Positions 10,400 through 19,318 of a stretch of 64,000 bases of DNA are shown here, one piece after another. Location: positions 248,001-312,000 of the forward strand of contig NZ_JAIUDQ010000002.1 of assembly GCF_020164435.1 (NCBI RefSeq). Reading direction: 5' to 3'. Position 1 is the first letter of the stretch. Each line of letters starts with the position of its first letter. The DNA comes from Phyllobacterium lublinensis. GTDB lineage: Bacteria; Pseudomonadota; Alphaproteobacteria; Rhizobiales; Rhizobiaceae. Made by a program: the position numbers and the translations under genes. The notes beneath the pieces are model-generated. The model did not search any database, was not told where the DNA came from, and was given only the letters and a program-made list of their open reading frames with translations.

Positions 10400-10564
10400 A
10401 TAACAAGCATGCAAGCGGGTGATGAACGAACGAGCAGCGGTGGGGACTAAGCCGCAAATTCTATAGGCAGTTGAGTTGGAATGATGGCTTAGCACTGTGG
10501 ATACTTCAACAGCGACAGGTGAAAGCCCATTACTAGACGCGTCCTTCGGGGCGCGTTTTTCTTT
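10400..10564 (+). ncRNA. Candidate small RNA with UUCG-loop terminator
   Basis: This non-coding stretch lies in an unusually long gap and ends in a textbook plus-strand terminator. No plus-strand coding sequence feeds that terminator: the nearest upstream gene, 9607-10248, is on the minus strand. Inside are the complementary arms CTAAGCC (10447-10453) and GGCTTAG (10486-10492), able to form a stem. The 5' end is uncertain, so 10400 is only a guess. I do not recognise the RNA family, and the call is an inference from structure and context. Confidence 0.4.
10537..10564 (+). terminator. Rho-independent terminator with UUCG tetraloop
   Basis: Arms ACGCGTCC (10537-10544) and GGGCGCGT (10549-10556) pair over eight base pairs, including one G-U. 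They close on the very stable C(UUCG)G tetraloop, and TTTTTCTTTT follows. This is a strong plus-strand terminator with no protein gene directly in front of it. Confidence 0.85.
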
Positions 10565-10904
10565 TGTGCAGGGGCGTGATGAAAAGCGCGCCGGACCCCT
10601 CACTCCAATATCCGATGAACACCGTTTCGGACTGAATCGGCCTCTGTCCGTACCTCTTCTTGTTGGGAGCAGTTCAGTTTCCCGGATGGTCGACGGACCG
10701 GAAACCGGCAAGACCGGGTAATTCCGCCCAAACCATTGTGCGTTACCGTCATCCGAAGCGTAAACATCGGCTGCGGCAATCCCCTTGACCTTGAACCAGA
10801 TTCCCGCCTGCAGAAGGCTTCCACCTCGGCCTGAAAGGCTCTGGTGTATCGCGCCAGTTCGATGCAGACTGTGAACGGAGAACTTGGCTGAGGGAGGATG
10901 GCCG

Positions 10905-12860
10905 ATGCGTTGCTTTACAGTACTTGGACCCTCGCAGACCGGAAAATCCACGCTGGTGGAGAAGCTGGCCTCGCTGGAAGGTGCGCCCAAAAAATCCGTT
11001 TCTCCATATGGATTGAGCCTGACTGAATTCACTTTTGGCCATGAAGCCTGGTGCGGTGTCGACACGTCGGGGTCAGGCGAAGCCATCACTCATGCCCAGG
11101 ACGCGCTGGTCGCAAGCGATGCCTGTATCCTGTGCGTCTCCCCCGTCCCTGAAGAGGCCGTTCTCGCAGCGCCTTACCTTCGCGTGATCGAAGCGTCAGG
11201 GACCCCTTGCATCCTCTTTGTCAACAGGATGGACGAACCGAGAGGACGCTTGCGCGATGTCATCGCTTCACTGCAGGACTACGCCGGTCACACCTTGCTG
11301 CTCCGGCAGATTCCGATCAGGGAAGGCGACAAGATCGTCGGCAGCTGCGATCTGATTTCCGAGCGTGCCTGGCGTTATCGGGAGGGCCAGACCTCATCGT
11401 TGATCGAGATCCCGGCGAGCGAAGTGGAGCGCGAACACGAGGCGCGCGCCGAACTTCTGGAGCATCTTTCCGAATTCGACGACTGGCTGCTGGAAGAACT
11501 CATCGAAGATCGCGAACCGCCGAGCGACGCCATTTATGCGATTTCCTCGCGGGTGCTGCGTGAAAACAAGGTCATTCCGGTTCTAGTCGGTGCCGCCAGC
11601 CACACCAATGGCATGATGCGGCTGATGAAGGCCTTGCGGCACGAGGCTCCGCCAGTCGAATCGCTGCGCCAGCGTCTGGCTGCCGCGGGCAACATCAAGG
11701 AAAACGCGCTAGTCGCAGCGGCCTTTCATGCATATTACCGCCAGAATGTAGGCAAGACTGTCTTTGTGCGCGCACTCGCCGAAGGGCTCAAGCAGGGCGC
11801 CGTGCTGGGCGGTGCGCGATTGGGGCCGGTGCAGGATCCCGGTACCGGACGGCCGATTGCAGCGGAAGCACCGGTACCGGGCTATGTCTTCGCCACGGTC
11901 AAGTCCGACCACCTGCCTGTGCCCTCCTTGCTGACGGCCGATGCTGCAGTGGCCGCGCCGGCATGGACGACGCCGCCAACGCCAATGCTGGAAAGAATAC
12001 TGGTACCGGCCAGCGAACGCGACGAGACGAAGCTCTCGGAGACGCTCGCCAAGCTTTCCGAAACGGACCGGGGGCTGAAGGTCATGCAGGAGGAAGGAAC
12101 CGGCGCGCAATTGATCTGTGCGCAGGGGCCTGTGCATTTGCGCGATGTATGCAAGACATTGGCCGAGGTCTTTCACGTCGAGGTGACGGACAAGATGCCG
12201 AGCCCGGTTTATCGGGAGACAATCTCGAAGTCGTCGGATGTTCACTATCGTCACCGCAAGCAGACGGGGGGCGCTGGCCAGTTTGCCGATGTCAAGCTCA
12301 GCGTCCATCCCAACGGGCGAGGCGATGGTTTCACCTTTGCCGAGACCGTGAAGGGCGGCGCCGTTCCCCGCAACTTCATACCGGCGGTGGAGGCGGGCGC
12401 CCGCGAGGCGATGGAAAAGGGTCCGCTGGGCCTGCGCGTCATCGATGTCGGCGTGACGCTTACGGACGGCCAGCACCATTCGGTCGACAGTTCGGAATTT
12501 GCGTTCCGGGCGGCGGGCAAGATGGGGGTGCGAGACGCGCTTGCCCTGGCCTCCGCGGTTCTGATGCAACCGATATTCCGCGTCGAGATTCATATACCCT
12601 CTGTCTATTCGGGCAGCCTGGTACCGATTGTCTCCGCCTTCAAAGGACAGGTTCTCGGTTTTGACCGGGACGAGGGCGCCAAGGGATGGGACAATTTCCG
12701 CGCGCTCATACCCGGAAGCGCACTGGACGAACTGGCCCGCTCGCTGCGCTCGGCAACCCAGGGCATAGGAACCTTCTCAAAGGCCTTCGATCATTTCGAG
12801 GAGTTGTATGGCAAGGAGGCAGACGCCATCATCACGGCGCATGCATCGCACGCGAACTAG
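10905..12860 (+). CDS. EF-G-like translational GTPase paralogue
   Basis: The 651-residue protein has the elongation factor G domain order: G domain, domain II, then domains III-V (YRETISKSSDVHYRHRKQTGGAGQFADVKL is typical of domain IV). The G domain is altered. The P-loop is GPSQTGKST where EF-G has GHVDHGKT. Switch I is shortened, and G3 reads DTSGSGEA in place of DTPGHVDF, so the catalytic histidine is missing. G4 survives as NRMD (107-110). It is probably not the housekeeping EF-G. ATG 10905 follows GGGAGG by seven bases. Its role on ribosomes is unknown. Confidence 0.88.
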   Translation: MRCFTVLGPSQTGKSTLVEKLASLEGAPKKSVSPYGLSLTEFTFGHEAWCGVDTSGSGEAITHAQDALVASDACILCVSPVPEEAVLAAPYLRVIEASGTPCILFVNRMDEPRGRLRDVIASLQDYAGHTLLLRQIPIREGDKIVGSCDLISERAWRYREGQTSSLIEIPASEVEREHEARAELLEHLSEFDDWLLEELIEDREPPSDAIYAISSRVLRENKVIPVLVGAASHTNGMMRLMKALRHEAPPVESLRQRLAAAGNIKENALVAAAFHAYYRQNVGKTVFVRALAEGLKQGAVLGGARLGPVQDPGTGRPIAAEAPVPGYVFATVKSDHLPVPSLLTADAAVAAPAWTTPPTPMLERILVPASERDETKLSETLAKLSETDRGLKVMQEEGTGAQLICAQGPVHLRDVCKTLAEVFHVEVTDKMPSPVYRETISKSSDVHYRHRKQTGGAGQFADVKLSVHPNGRGDGFTFAETVKGGAVPRNFIPAVEAGAREAMEKGPLGLRVIDVGVTLTDGQHHSVDSSEFAFRAAGKMGVRDALALASAVLMQPIFRVEIHIPSVYSGSLVPIVSAFKGQVLGFDRDEGAKGWDNFRALIPGSALDELARSLRSATQGIGTFSKAFDHFEELYGKEADAIITAHASHAN

Positions 12861-12977
12861 TATAGGTTTGTCCGTTGGCGACTCCTTTGCAGGATGGTCA
12901 GTGCAAACAGCTCTAGAGGCGTTACATCCCCCTCGTTCGGCCGCCGGATGGGGGGCGTTGAACAGGTCAGGGTTGCC

Positions 12978-13220
12978 CTAGTTCGGTGTGAGGATGATTT
13001 CGAGCCGGCGTTCGATCCGATCAAGCCGGTCGTCAGTTCGATCCGACCTGCCCGCCAGACTGGCGAAGTGATTCATTTCAGAAGAAGCGAAGCCTGCTAC
13101 AGCGATCTCAAGTGCGGTCATCCGCGACGTCATCTCCTTTGAATCAGATTTGATCGAGGCAACGTCGGCACGGATTGCACAAAGATGGTCCAGCACCAAA
13201 TTGTAAGTTGTGTTCGTCAT
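12978..13220 (-). CDS. Small coiled-coil protein
   Basis: This 80-residue protein is almost wholly helical with heptad-like spacing (LDHLCAIRADVASIKSD and RTDDRLDRIERRLEIIL). It resembles small coiled-coil proteins that are common and uncharacterised in rhizobia. The function is unknown; oligomerisation or binding to a partner is likely. It lies between the EF-G-like gene and pgm, with no obvious partner gene. The ribosome site is weak. Confidence 0.65.
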   Translation of the reverse strand: MTNTTYNLVLDHLCAIRADVASIKSDSKEMTSRMTALEIAVAGFASSEMNHFASLAGRSDRTDDRLDRIERRLEIILTPN

Positions 13221-13283
13221 TGGAAATCCCGAGCTGAAATTATGCCCGAATTCTGCCAGATCGGATTACAACGTCCAGAGCGA

Positions 13284-14972
<1,689 letters not shown>

Positions 14973-15037
14973 TCAACACGACAGATTTTCGAAGGCGAGG
15001 AATAACAAGCGCAACTTGAGTGTCGCATGGCAATGTA

Positions 15038-15050
15038 GTAACGTAGTTAC
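15038..15050. promoter_or_regulatory. Inverted repeat ahead of toxin-antitoxin genes
   Basis: The sequence GTAAC-GTA-GTTAC lies 18 bases upstream of the antitoxin start, just before its ribosome site AAAGGAGG. Phd/YefM antitoxins usually repress their own operon by binding such short palindromes, so this is a likely operator. Confidence 0.5.
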
Positions 15051-15067
15051 AATCGAAAGGAGGCGTC

Positions 15068-15322
15068 ATGGGCATCACCACAATCTCCAGTAGACAGTTC
15101 AACCAGCACGCCAGTGAGGCAAAAAAGGCGGCGAATGATGGGCCTGTATTCATCACAGACCGTGGCCGGCCAGCGCATGTGCTGTTGAGCATTGAAGAGT
15201 ATCAAAAGCTTACGGGCAAAGGCAAAAGCCTCGCCGATGTGTTAGCCATGCAAGAGGGTGGGGATTTCGACGTCGAGTTTCCCCGTCTTAATATCCGGCT
15301 TAAACCGGCTGATCTTGACTGA
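15068..15322 (+). CDS. Phd/YefM-family antitoxin
   Basis: This 84-residue protein has the Phd/YefM N-terminal DNA-binding fold (ISSRQFNQHASEAKKAANDGPVFITDRGRPAHVLLSIEEYQKL). An acidic, flexible C-terminal tail should wrap the toxin. Its stop overlaps the toxin start (TGATG), giving coupled translation, with a strong AAAGGAGG ribosome site upstream. Together with the PIN-domain gene it forms a type II toxin-antitoxin pair, probably autoregulated at the inverted repeat 15038-15050. Confidence 0.92.
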   Translation: MGITTISSRQFNQHASEAKKAANDGPVFITDRGRPAHVLLSIEEYQKLTGKGKSLADVLAMQEGGDFDVEFPRLNIRLKPADLD

Positions 15323-15735
15323 TGTTCATCTTGGATACCAATTTTCTGTCCGAAATGCGCCGGCAGGACAGGGCTGACGCCAGAGCCATGAAGTGGGCTT
15401 CCACCATTCCATTTGCTGAGTTTTTTCTCTCGTCCATTACGATACTGGAGATACGGCAAGGCCAGCTTCGTGTGGAACGCAGAGACAAAAACCAGGGAGC
15501 AGTCTTGAGTTCCTGGCTTAATGATTGGGTTTTGCGCAATTTCGAAGGAAGGATTCTCGCCGTCGATACTGCGGTGGCACTTCGTTGCGCCGATCTGCAT
15601 GTGCCCGACCCGCGGGCCGAGCGGGACGCGATGATTGCTGCAACAGCGCTTGTCCATGGCATGACTGTCGTTACGCGCAATGTAGCGGATTTCGAATCGA
15701 CCGGCGTCCGGGTCTTCAATCCCTGGAATGCATAA
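15322..15735 (+). CDS. PIN-domain ribonuclease toxin (FitB/VapC type)
   Basis: This 137-residue protein is a PIN-domain endoribonuclease, the toxin of the pair. The acidic metal-binding residues are visible: Asp5 (ILDTN), Glu43 (ILEIRQG), Asp102 (ERDAMIAATAL) and Asp123 after the conserved TRN (118-120). Length and motif spacing fit FitB-like VapC proteins, which cleave RNA when the antitoxin is degraded. All key residues are intact, so the toxin is probably active. Confidence 0.93.
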   Translation: MFILDTNFLSEMRRQDRADARAMKWASTIPFAEFFLSSITILEIRQGQLRVERRDKNQGAVLSSWLNDWVLRNFEGRILAVDTAVALRCADLHVPDPRAERDAMIAATALVHGMTVVTRNVADFESTGVRVFNPWNA

Positions 15736-15755
15736 AGGCCGCTCGAAGGCGGCCT
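15736..15755. terminator. GC-rich hairpin between convergent genes
   Basis: Arms AGGCCGC (15736-15742) and GCGGCCT (15749-15755) pair around a six-base loop just after the toxin stop. No T-run follows, so this is a weak or Rho-assisted terminator between the toxin and the convergent L,D-transpeptidase gene. Confidence 0.5.
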
Positions 15756-15777
15756 CCAGCGTGAATGAAAATCAGCT

Positions 15778-16395
15778 TCAGCGGACGATTACCTTGGCGC
15801 CGACCTGCGCGCGATTGTAGAGGTCGATGATGTCCTGGTTCATCAGGCGGATGCAACCGGAGGACATGGCCTTGCCGATCGACCACCATTCCGGTGTTCC
15901 GTGGAGGCGATAGCCGGTGTCGCCGCCCTTGTTGAAGAGGTAGAGCGCGCGGGCGCCTAGCGGATTGGTGATGCCCGGATCCATGCCATCGCGGAACTTC
16001 GCGAGCACGGGCTGGCGCTGGATCATCTCACGCGGAGGCGTCCATGTTGGCCATTCGCGCTTCATCGCGACACGGGCAGTGCCCGCCCATTCAAAGCCTT
16101 CCTTGCCGACGCCGATGCCGTAGCGCATCGCCTTGCCGCCGCCGAGGACGTAGTAAAGATACTTTGCCTTGGTATCGACGATGATCGTACCCGCCGCTTC
16201 GCCGCCGTCATAATTGACTTCCTGGCGCAGATACTGAGGCGGAACCTTCATGCGCGGTACGGCGGGTATGACATAGCCGGCATCGACGACGGAGTTATAG
16301 GAAGCGGTCGAGTAGCTCAGTCCGATCGTCGAACAGCCAGTCAGAGCAGTTGCACCCATCAGTCCAACCGCCAGGACAATAGTCTTCAATTGCAT
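15778..16395 (-). CDS. L,D-transpeptidase (YkuD domain) lipoprotein
   Basis: The product is a periplasmic, lipid-anchored L,D-transpeptidase that could make 3-3 peptidoglycan cross-links or attach proteins to the wall. A signal peptide ends in the lipobox LTGC (cysteine about residue 21). The catalytic block HGTPEWWSIGKAMSSGCIRLMNQD contains the conserved His and the SxGCxR cysteine. I chose ATG 16395, preceded by CGGGGTG; a GTG at 16401 would add two residues. The length of 205 residues is normal for a single-domain YkuD protein. Confidence 0.93.
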   Translation of the reverse strand: MQLKTIVLAVGLMGATALTGCSTIGLSYSTASYNSVVDAGYVIPAVPRMKVPPQYLRQEVNYDGGEAAGTIIVDTKAKYLYYVLGGGKAMRYGIGVGKEGFEWAGTARVAMKREWPTWTPPREMIQRQPVLAKFRDGMDPGITNPLGARALYLFNKGGDTGYRLHGTPEWWSIGKAMSSGCIRLMNQDIIDLYNRAQVGAKVIVR

Positions 16396-16572
16396 GGTCA
16401 CCCCGTTGAATATTTTGCGAATCCCGAAATGGCATTGTTGTCTGTTTCTCTACTGCCACTATTGTTAATGTCTGATTAACCGTAAAGCGTCGTTTCCTGT
16501 TAACCATGTTTTCTGCAACCTGATAGCGCATTTTTCCGCGCATGGTTGCAGATTTGCCGATATTGTTTCGCC

Positions 16573-17067
16573 ATGCCCCTTGTGATTCCAGGTCAGACAA
16601 ACCCGCTCCTCGACGGACGGCAGTCGGAAAACGCCATGCTGGTGCGCCGCGGCGTGCAGCGACTGTTTCTCGAGCTTGGCCTTGCCGTGATGCCGGAACT
16701 GCCGTTGGCTTCGGGCCGGCGCGCCGATCTCGTGGCCCTGACGCGCAGCGGAGAAATCTGGATTGTCGAGATAAAATCGTCGATCGAGGACTGGCGGGTG
16801 GACCGCAAATGGCCGATCTACCGGGCGCATTGCGACCGGCTGTTCTTCGCCACCCATCCCGGCGTTCCAGCCGATATTTTCCCGCAGGATTGCGGGTTCA
16901 TTCTTTCGGATGGCTACGGTGCCGAGATCATTCGCGACGCGCCTGAGCACAAGCTGGCTGGAAGCACCCGCAGGGCCATGACCTTGCGCTTCGCCCGTGT
17001 CAGTGCGGCACGCATGACGCTGGCCGAACTGTCGGGGATACATTTGCCGGAGACGGATCTGGAGTAG
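16573..17067 (+). CDS. mmcB: MmcB-family DNA repair protein
   Basis: This 164-residue protein belongs to the alphaproteobacterial MmcB family, named from Caulobacter, where it is damage-inducible. It has a PD-(D/E)xK-like nuclease core, with Asp in GRRADLVAL and Glu-x-Lys in IVEIKSS. ATG 16573 is used because an upstream TTG start would add a poor nine-residue extension. I do not see a GTTC-N7-GTTC LexA box in the 180 bases upstream, so SOS control is not supported here. It diverges from the L,D-transpeptidase gene. Confidence 0.85.
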   Translation: MPLVIPGQTNPLLDGRQSENAMLVRRGVQRLFLELGLAVMPELPLASGRRADLVALTRSGEIWIVEIKSSIEDWRVDRKWPIYRAHCDRLFFATHPGVPADIFPQDCGFILSDGYGAEIIRDAPEHKLAGSTRRAMTLRFARVSAARMTLAELSGIHLPETDLE

Positions 17068-17077
17068 GCTCTCAAGG

Positions 17078-17097
17078 GAGCCTGTCGAACCACGCAC
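17078..17097. repeat. Partial copy of dispersed intergenic repeat
   Basis: GAGCCTGTCGAACCACGCAC, just after mmcB, matches the 3' part of the 50-base repeat at 19249-19298 and 28655-28704, except that the few bases between TCG and GAACC are missing. It looks like a short remnant of that repeat family. Confidence 0.6.
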
Positions 17098-17153
17098 AGC
17101 TCATTCAGCCCGATATGAACCCTAACCCGCGCTATCCACCGGAAACGGGGTAT

Positions 17154-17738
17154 CTAGCGCGGTGCGCGCTTGGCCAATATGCGCTGCAGCGTGCGACGAT
17201 GCATGTTGAGGCGGCGGGCCGTCTCGGAGACGTTGCGGTCGCACATTTCATAGACGCGCTGGATATGTTCCCAGCGAACGCGGTCCGCGGACATCGGATT
17301 CTCGGGCGGGGCGATCTTCTCGCCTGTGCGCCGGGTCAGCGCCGCAAATACTTCATCGGCATCAGCGGGTTTCGACAGGTAATCGATTGCGCCGAGCTTG
17401 ACCGCATTGACCGCTGTCGCAATGTTGCCGTAGCCGGTCAGAACGATTGCACGCGTGTCTTCGCGTCGCGCGCGGATGGCTTCGATGATGTCGAGACCAT
17501 TGCCGTCGCCGAGGCGCATGTCGACAACCGCATAGGCGGGCGCCTGTACCTTGACGCTGGCCAGCCCTGCCTCGACCGAGTCGGCGATGGCAACCGTGAA
17601 ACCGCGTGTTTCCATGGCGCGCGCAAGGCGCTGCAAGAAGGGCTTGTCGTCATCAACAAGGAGTAGCGTGCGATCACCGCCGATGGCCGCAATATCGTCC
17701 TGATCCGTGTTTTCCATCAGGTTTTCCTGCTCATTCAT
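17154..17738 (-). CDS. regA: RegA/ActR/PrrA-type response regulator
   Basis: RegA-type regulators control genes for redox balance, respiration and often nitrogen or carbon fixation when phosphorylated by RegB. The 194-residue protein has a receiver domain with Asp pair (LLLVDDD), phospho-acceptor Asp73 (VVDMRLGDG) and Lys123. A short linker and a C-terminal Fis-type helix-turn-helix (SETARRLNMHRRTLQRILAKRAP) follow; that tail is very conserved in this family. An alternative ATG at 17717 has a better ribosome site. The gene lies 49 bases downstream of the sensor gene on the same strand. Confidence 0.93.
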   Translation of the reverse strand: MNEQENLMENTDQDDIAAIGGDRTLLLVDDDKPFLQRLARAMETRGFTVAIADSVEAGLASVKVQAPAYAVVDMRLGDGNGLDIIEAIRARREDTRAIVLTGYGNIATAVNAVKLGAIDYLSKPADADEVFAALTRRTGEKIAPPENPMSADRVRWEHIQRVYEMCDRNVSETARRLNMHRRTLQRILAKRAPR

Positions 17739-17787
17739 ACAAATATATGCCGTTAATGCTTCGCAACGAGCGAAAAGTCAAAGATTA

Positions 17788-19086
17788 TCAATCTGCGGTC
17801 AATTGATTGCGCGGCCATGATACGACAACTTCCGCACCCTGGCCGGGATCATTGCGATTGCGGAAGGTGATCGAGGCCCCCGAGCGCTCCAGCAGCGTCT
17901 TGGCAATGAACAGGCCAAGTCCAAGACCGCCGCCATGTTCGTTGATTTCGCGGTCGCGCCCGGTCGTGTACGGCTCGCCGATACGGTCGAGAATATCCGG
18001 TGCGAACCCCTTGCCGTCATCGCTGATGATGATCTCCATCACCTTGTCGGTCCAGCCCCAGCTGACCTCGATGGTTTCGCGCGCAAAATCGACCGCATTC
18101 TCGACGAGATTGCCAAGCCCGTAGATGATGCCGGGATTGCGGCGGATGACCGGCTCGATGCCTTCGCCGCGCAGTTTCGTCACCTTGATGTTGATGCCGA
18201 AATTGCGGTTCGGCTCGATGACTTCCTCGATGAGCGAGGAAATCTTGAGCCGCGACATATGTTCCTCGCTGGTCGAGGAAAGGCTCGTCAGCCGCTTGAG
18301 GATTTCGCGGCAGCGCTCGGTCTGCGAGCGCAACAGTTCGATATCCTCGGCGTAACGCTCATCCTGCTTCAGGCTGCGCTCCATTTCCTTGGCCACGAGA
18401 GCGATGGTGGCGAGCGGCGTACCAAGTTCATGTGCCGCCGCAGCTGCAAGGCCATCGAGTGCCGAAAGATGCTGCTCGCGCTGCAGGATCAGTTCTGTTG
18501 CAGTCAGGGCATCGGCGAGCTGGCGTGCCTCTTCGGCGACGCGATAGGCATAGACGGCGGTGAAGGCGAGGGCGGAGACGACGGAGCACCAGACACCGGC
18601 AATCAGCACGAAGGGAAGCTGCATGGTTTCGCCAGGGTACCAGGGCAGCGGGAGATAGATATTGGCAAGAAGCGTGGCGCAGATGGTGACAAGCAGGCCG
18701 AGCGCGATGGTCGCATAGGCCGGCAGCGAAGTTGCGGAAATGATGACCGGGACGATCATCAATACGGCAAACGGATTCTGCAATCCGCCGGTCATGTAGA
18801 GTAGTCCGGCCACCTGTAATATGTCGAAGGCGAGGACTGAAATCGCGGCGCGCGGCTCGAGCCGGTGGTTGATCGGATACCGGAATGACATCAGGAGGTT
18901 GAGCCATGCCGAGCAGGCGATCAATGCAAAGCAGATGCTGACGGGAAACGGAAATTTCAGATACAGCGCCACGAACAGCACCGCTATGCTCTGGCCCGCC
19001 ACGGCGAGCCAGCGCAGCCGGATAAGTGTTGTCAGCCGCAACCGGCGCGACAGATAAGACGAGCGTATGCCAAAATCCTGAACCAT
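17788..19086 (-). CDS. regB: RegB/ActS/PrrB-type redox sensor histidine kinase
   Basis: RegB senses membrane redox state and phosphorylates RegA. The 432-residue protein has six predicted membrane segments (about 25-175) that include the quinone-site motif GGLQNPF (100-106). The H-box follows, with His219 in AAAAHELGTPLATIAL. Cys259 (SQTERCREIL) matches the redox-active cysteine of RegB. N and G boxes with HGGGLGLGLFIAKTLLERSGA complete the kinase. All sensing and catalytic residues are present, so it should be functional. Confidence 0.93.
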   Translation of the reverse strand: MVQDFGIRSSYLSRRLRLTTLIRLRWLAVAGQSIAVLFVALYLKFPFPVSICFALIACSAWLNLLMSFRYPINHRLEPRAAISVLAFDILQVAGLLYMTGGLQNPFAVLMIVPVIISATSLPAYATIALGLLVTICATLLANIYLPLPWYPGETMQLPFVLIAGVWCSVVSALAFTAVYAYRVAEEARQLADALTATELILQREQHLSALDGLAAAAAHELGTPLATIALVAKEMERSLKQDERYAEDIELLRSQTERCREILKRLTSLSSTSEEHMSRLKISSLIEEVIEPNRNFGINIKVTKLRGEGIEPVIRRNPGIIYGLGNLVENAVDFARETIEVSWGWTDKVMEIIISDDGKGFAPDILDRIGEPYTTGRDREINEHGGGLGLGLFIAKTLLERSGASITFRNRNDPGQGAEVVVSWPRNQLTAD

Positions 19087-19150
19087 GCCGGAGCTTTAGA
19101 ACAAACGTGGTGGAAATGGAATTGGAGAGTTGCCACCTCCGGGCCCTGGG

Positions 19151-19171
19151 TCCTCGGGTCAAGCCCGAGGA
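19151..19171. repeat. Palindromic repeat (TCCTCGGG-TCAAG-CCCGAGGA)
   Basis: An eight-base perfect inverted repeat around TCAAG lies just upstream of regB. Very similar 'CCTCGGGTCAAGCCCGAGG' units are scattered between genes in many alphaproteobacteria, so this is probably a REP-like element and not a site specific to regB. Confidence 0.65.
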
Positions 19172-19210
19172 TGACGGAGGAGGAGTGCACGATGGGGTTC
19201 AGAGTAAGGA

Positions 19211-19226
19211 GCCCCTTGGCTTTGCC
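19211..19226. repeat. 16-base direct repeat, left copy
   Basis: GCCCCTTGGCTTTGCC occurs here and again at 19325-19340 inside the hrpB 3' end. The two copies bracket the dispersed repeat at 19249-19298 and the hrpB stop codon. This suggests a small duplication or insertion event at the end of hrpB. Confidence 0.6.
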
Positions 19227-19248
19227 TTGCAGTCAATCCTGAACTCCC

Positions 19249-19298
19249 CTCATGGTGAGCTTCATCATAGCGAGCCTGTCGGGCTGCGAACCACGCAC
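19249..19298 (+). repeat. Dispersed 50-base intergenic repeat
   Basis: This 50-base unit starts CTCATGGTGAGC and ends CGAACCACGCAC. It matches the reverse complement of 28655-28704 at 47 of 50 positions, and a shortened copy lies at 17078-17097. It sits between regB and hrpB. No coding function is apparent. Confidence 0.8.
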
Positions 19299-19318
19299 AG
19301 CGCTACAGCGAGATGGAC

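Larger units (their letters stand above)
10249..10904. other. 656-base gap holding a possible structured RNA
   Basis: No protein gene is supported here. A minus-strand open frame spanning 10331-11089 runs into the opposite gene and looks like a shadow. The left part is AT-rich, with a TTGACT hexamer at 10285-10290. The middle has paired segments ending in a strong terminator at 10537-10564, described separately. From 10565 to 10904 I see only the ribosome site GGGAGG at 10892-10897 for the next gene. Confidence 0.5.

Noticed and set aside
10331-11089. Minus-strand open frame across the gap and the EF-G-like start
   Set aside because: It overlaps the start of a well-supported gene, has no ribosome site and no domain.
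16396-16572. LexA box before mmcB
   Set aside because: No GTTC-N7-GTTC pattern could be found, so SOS control was not annotated.
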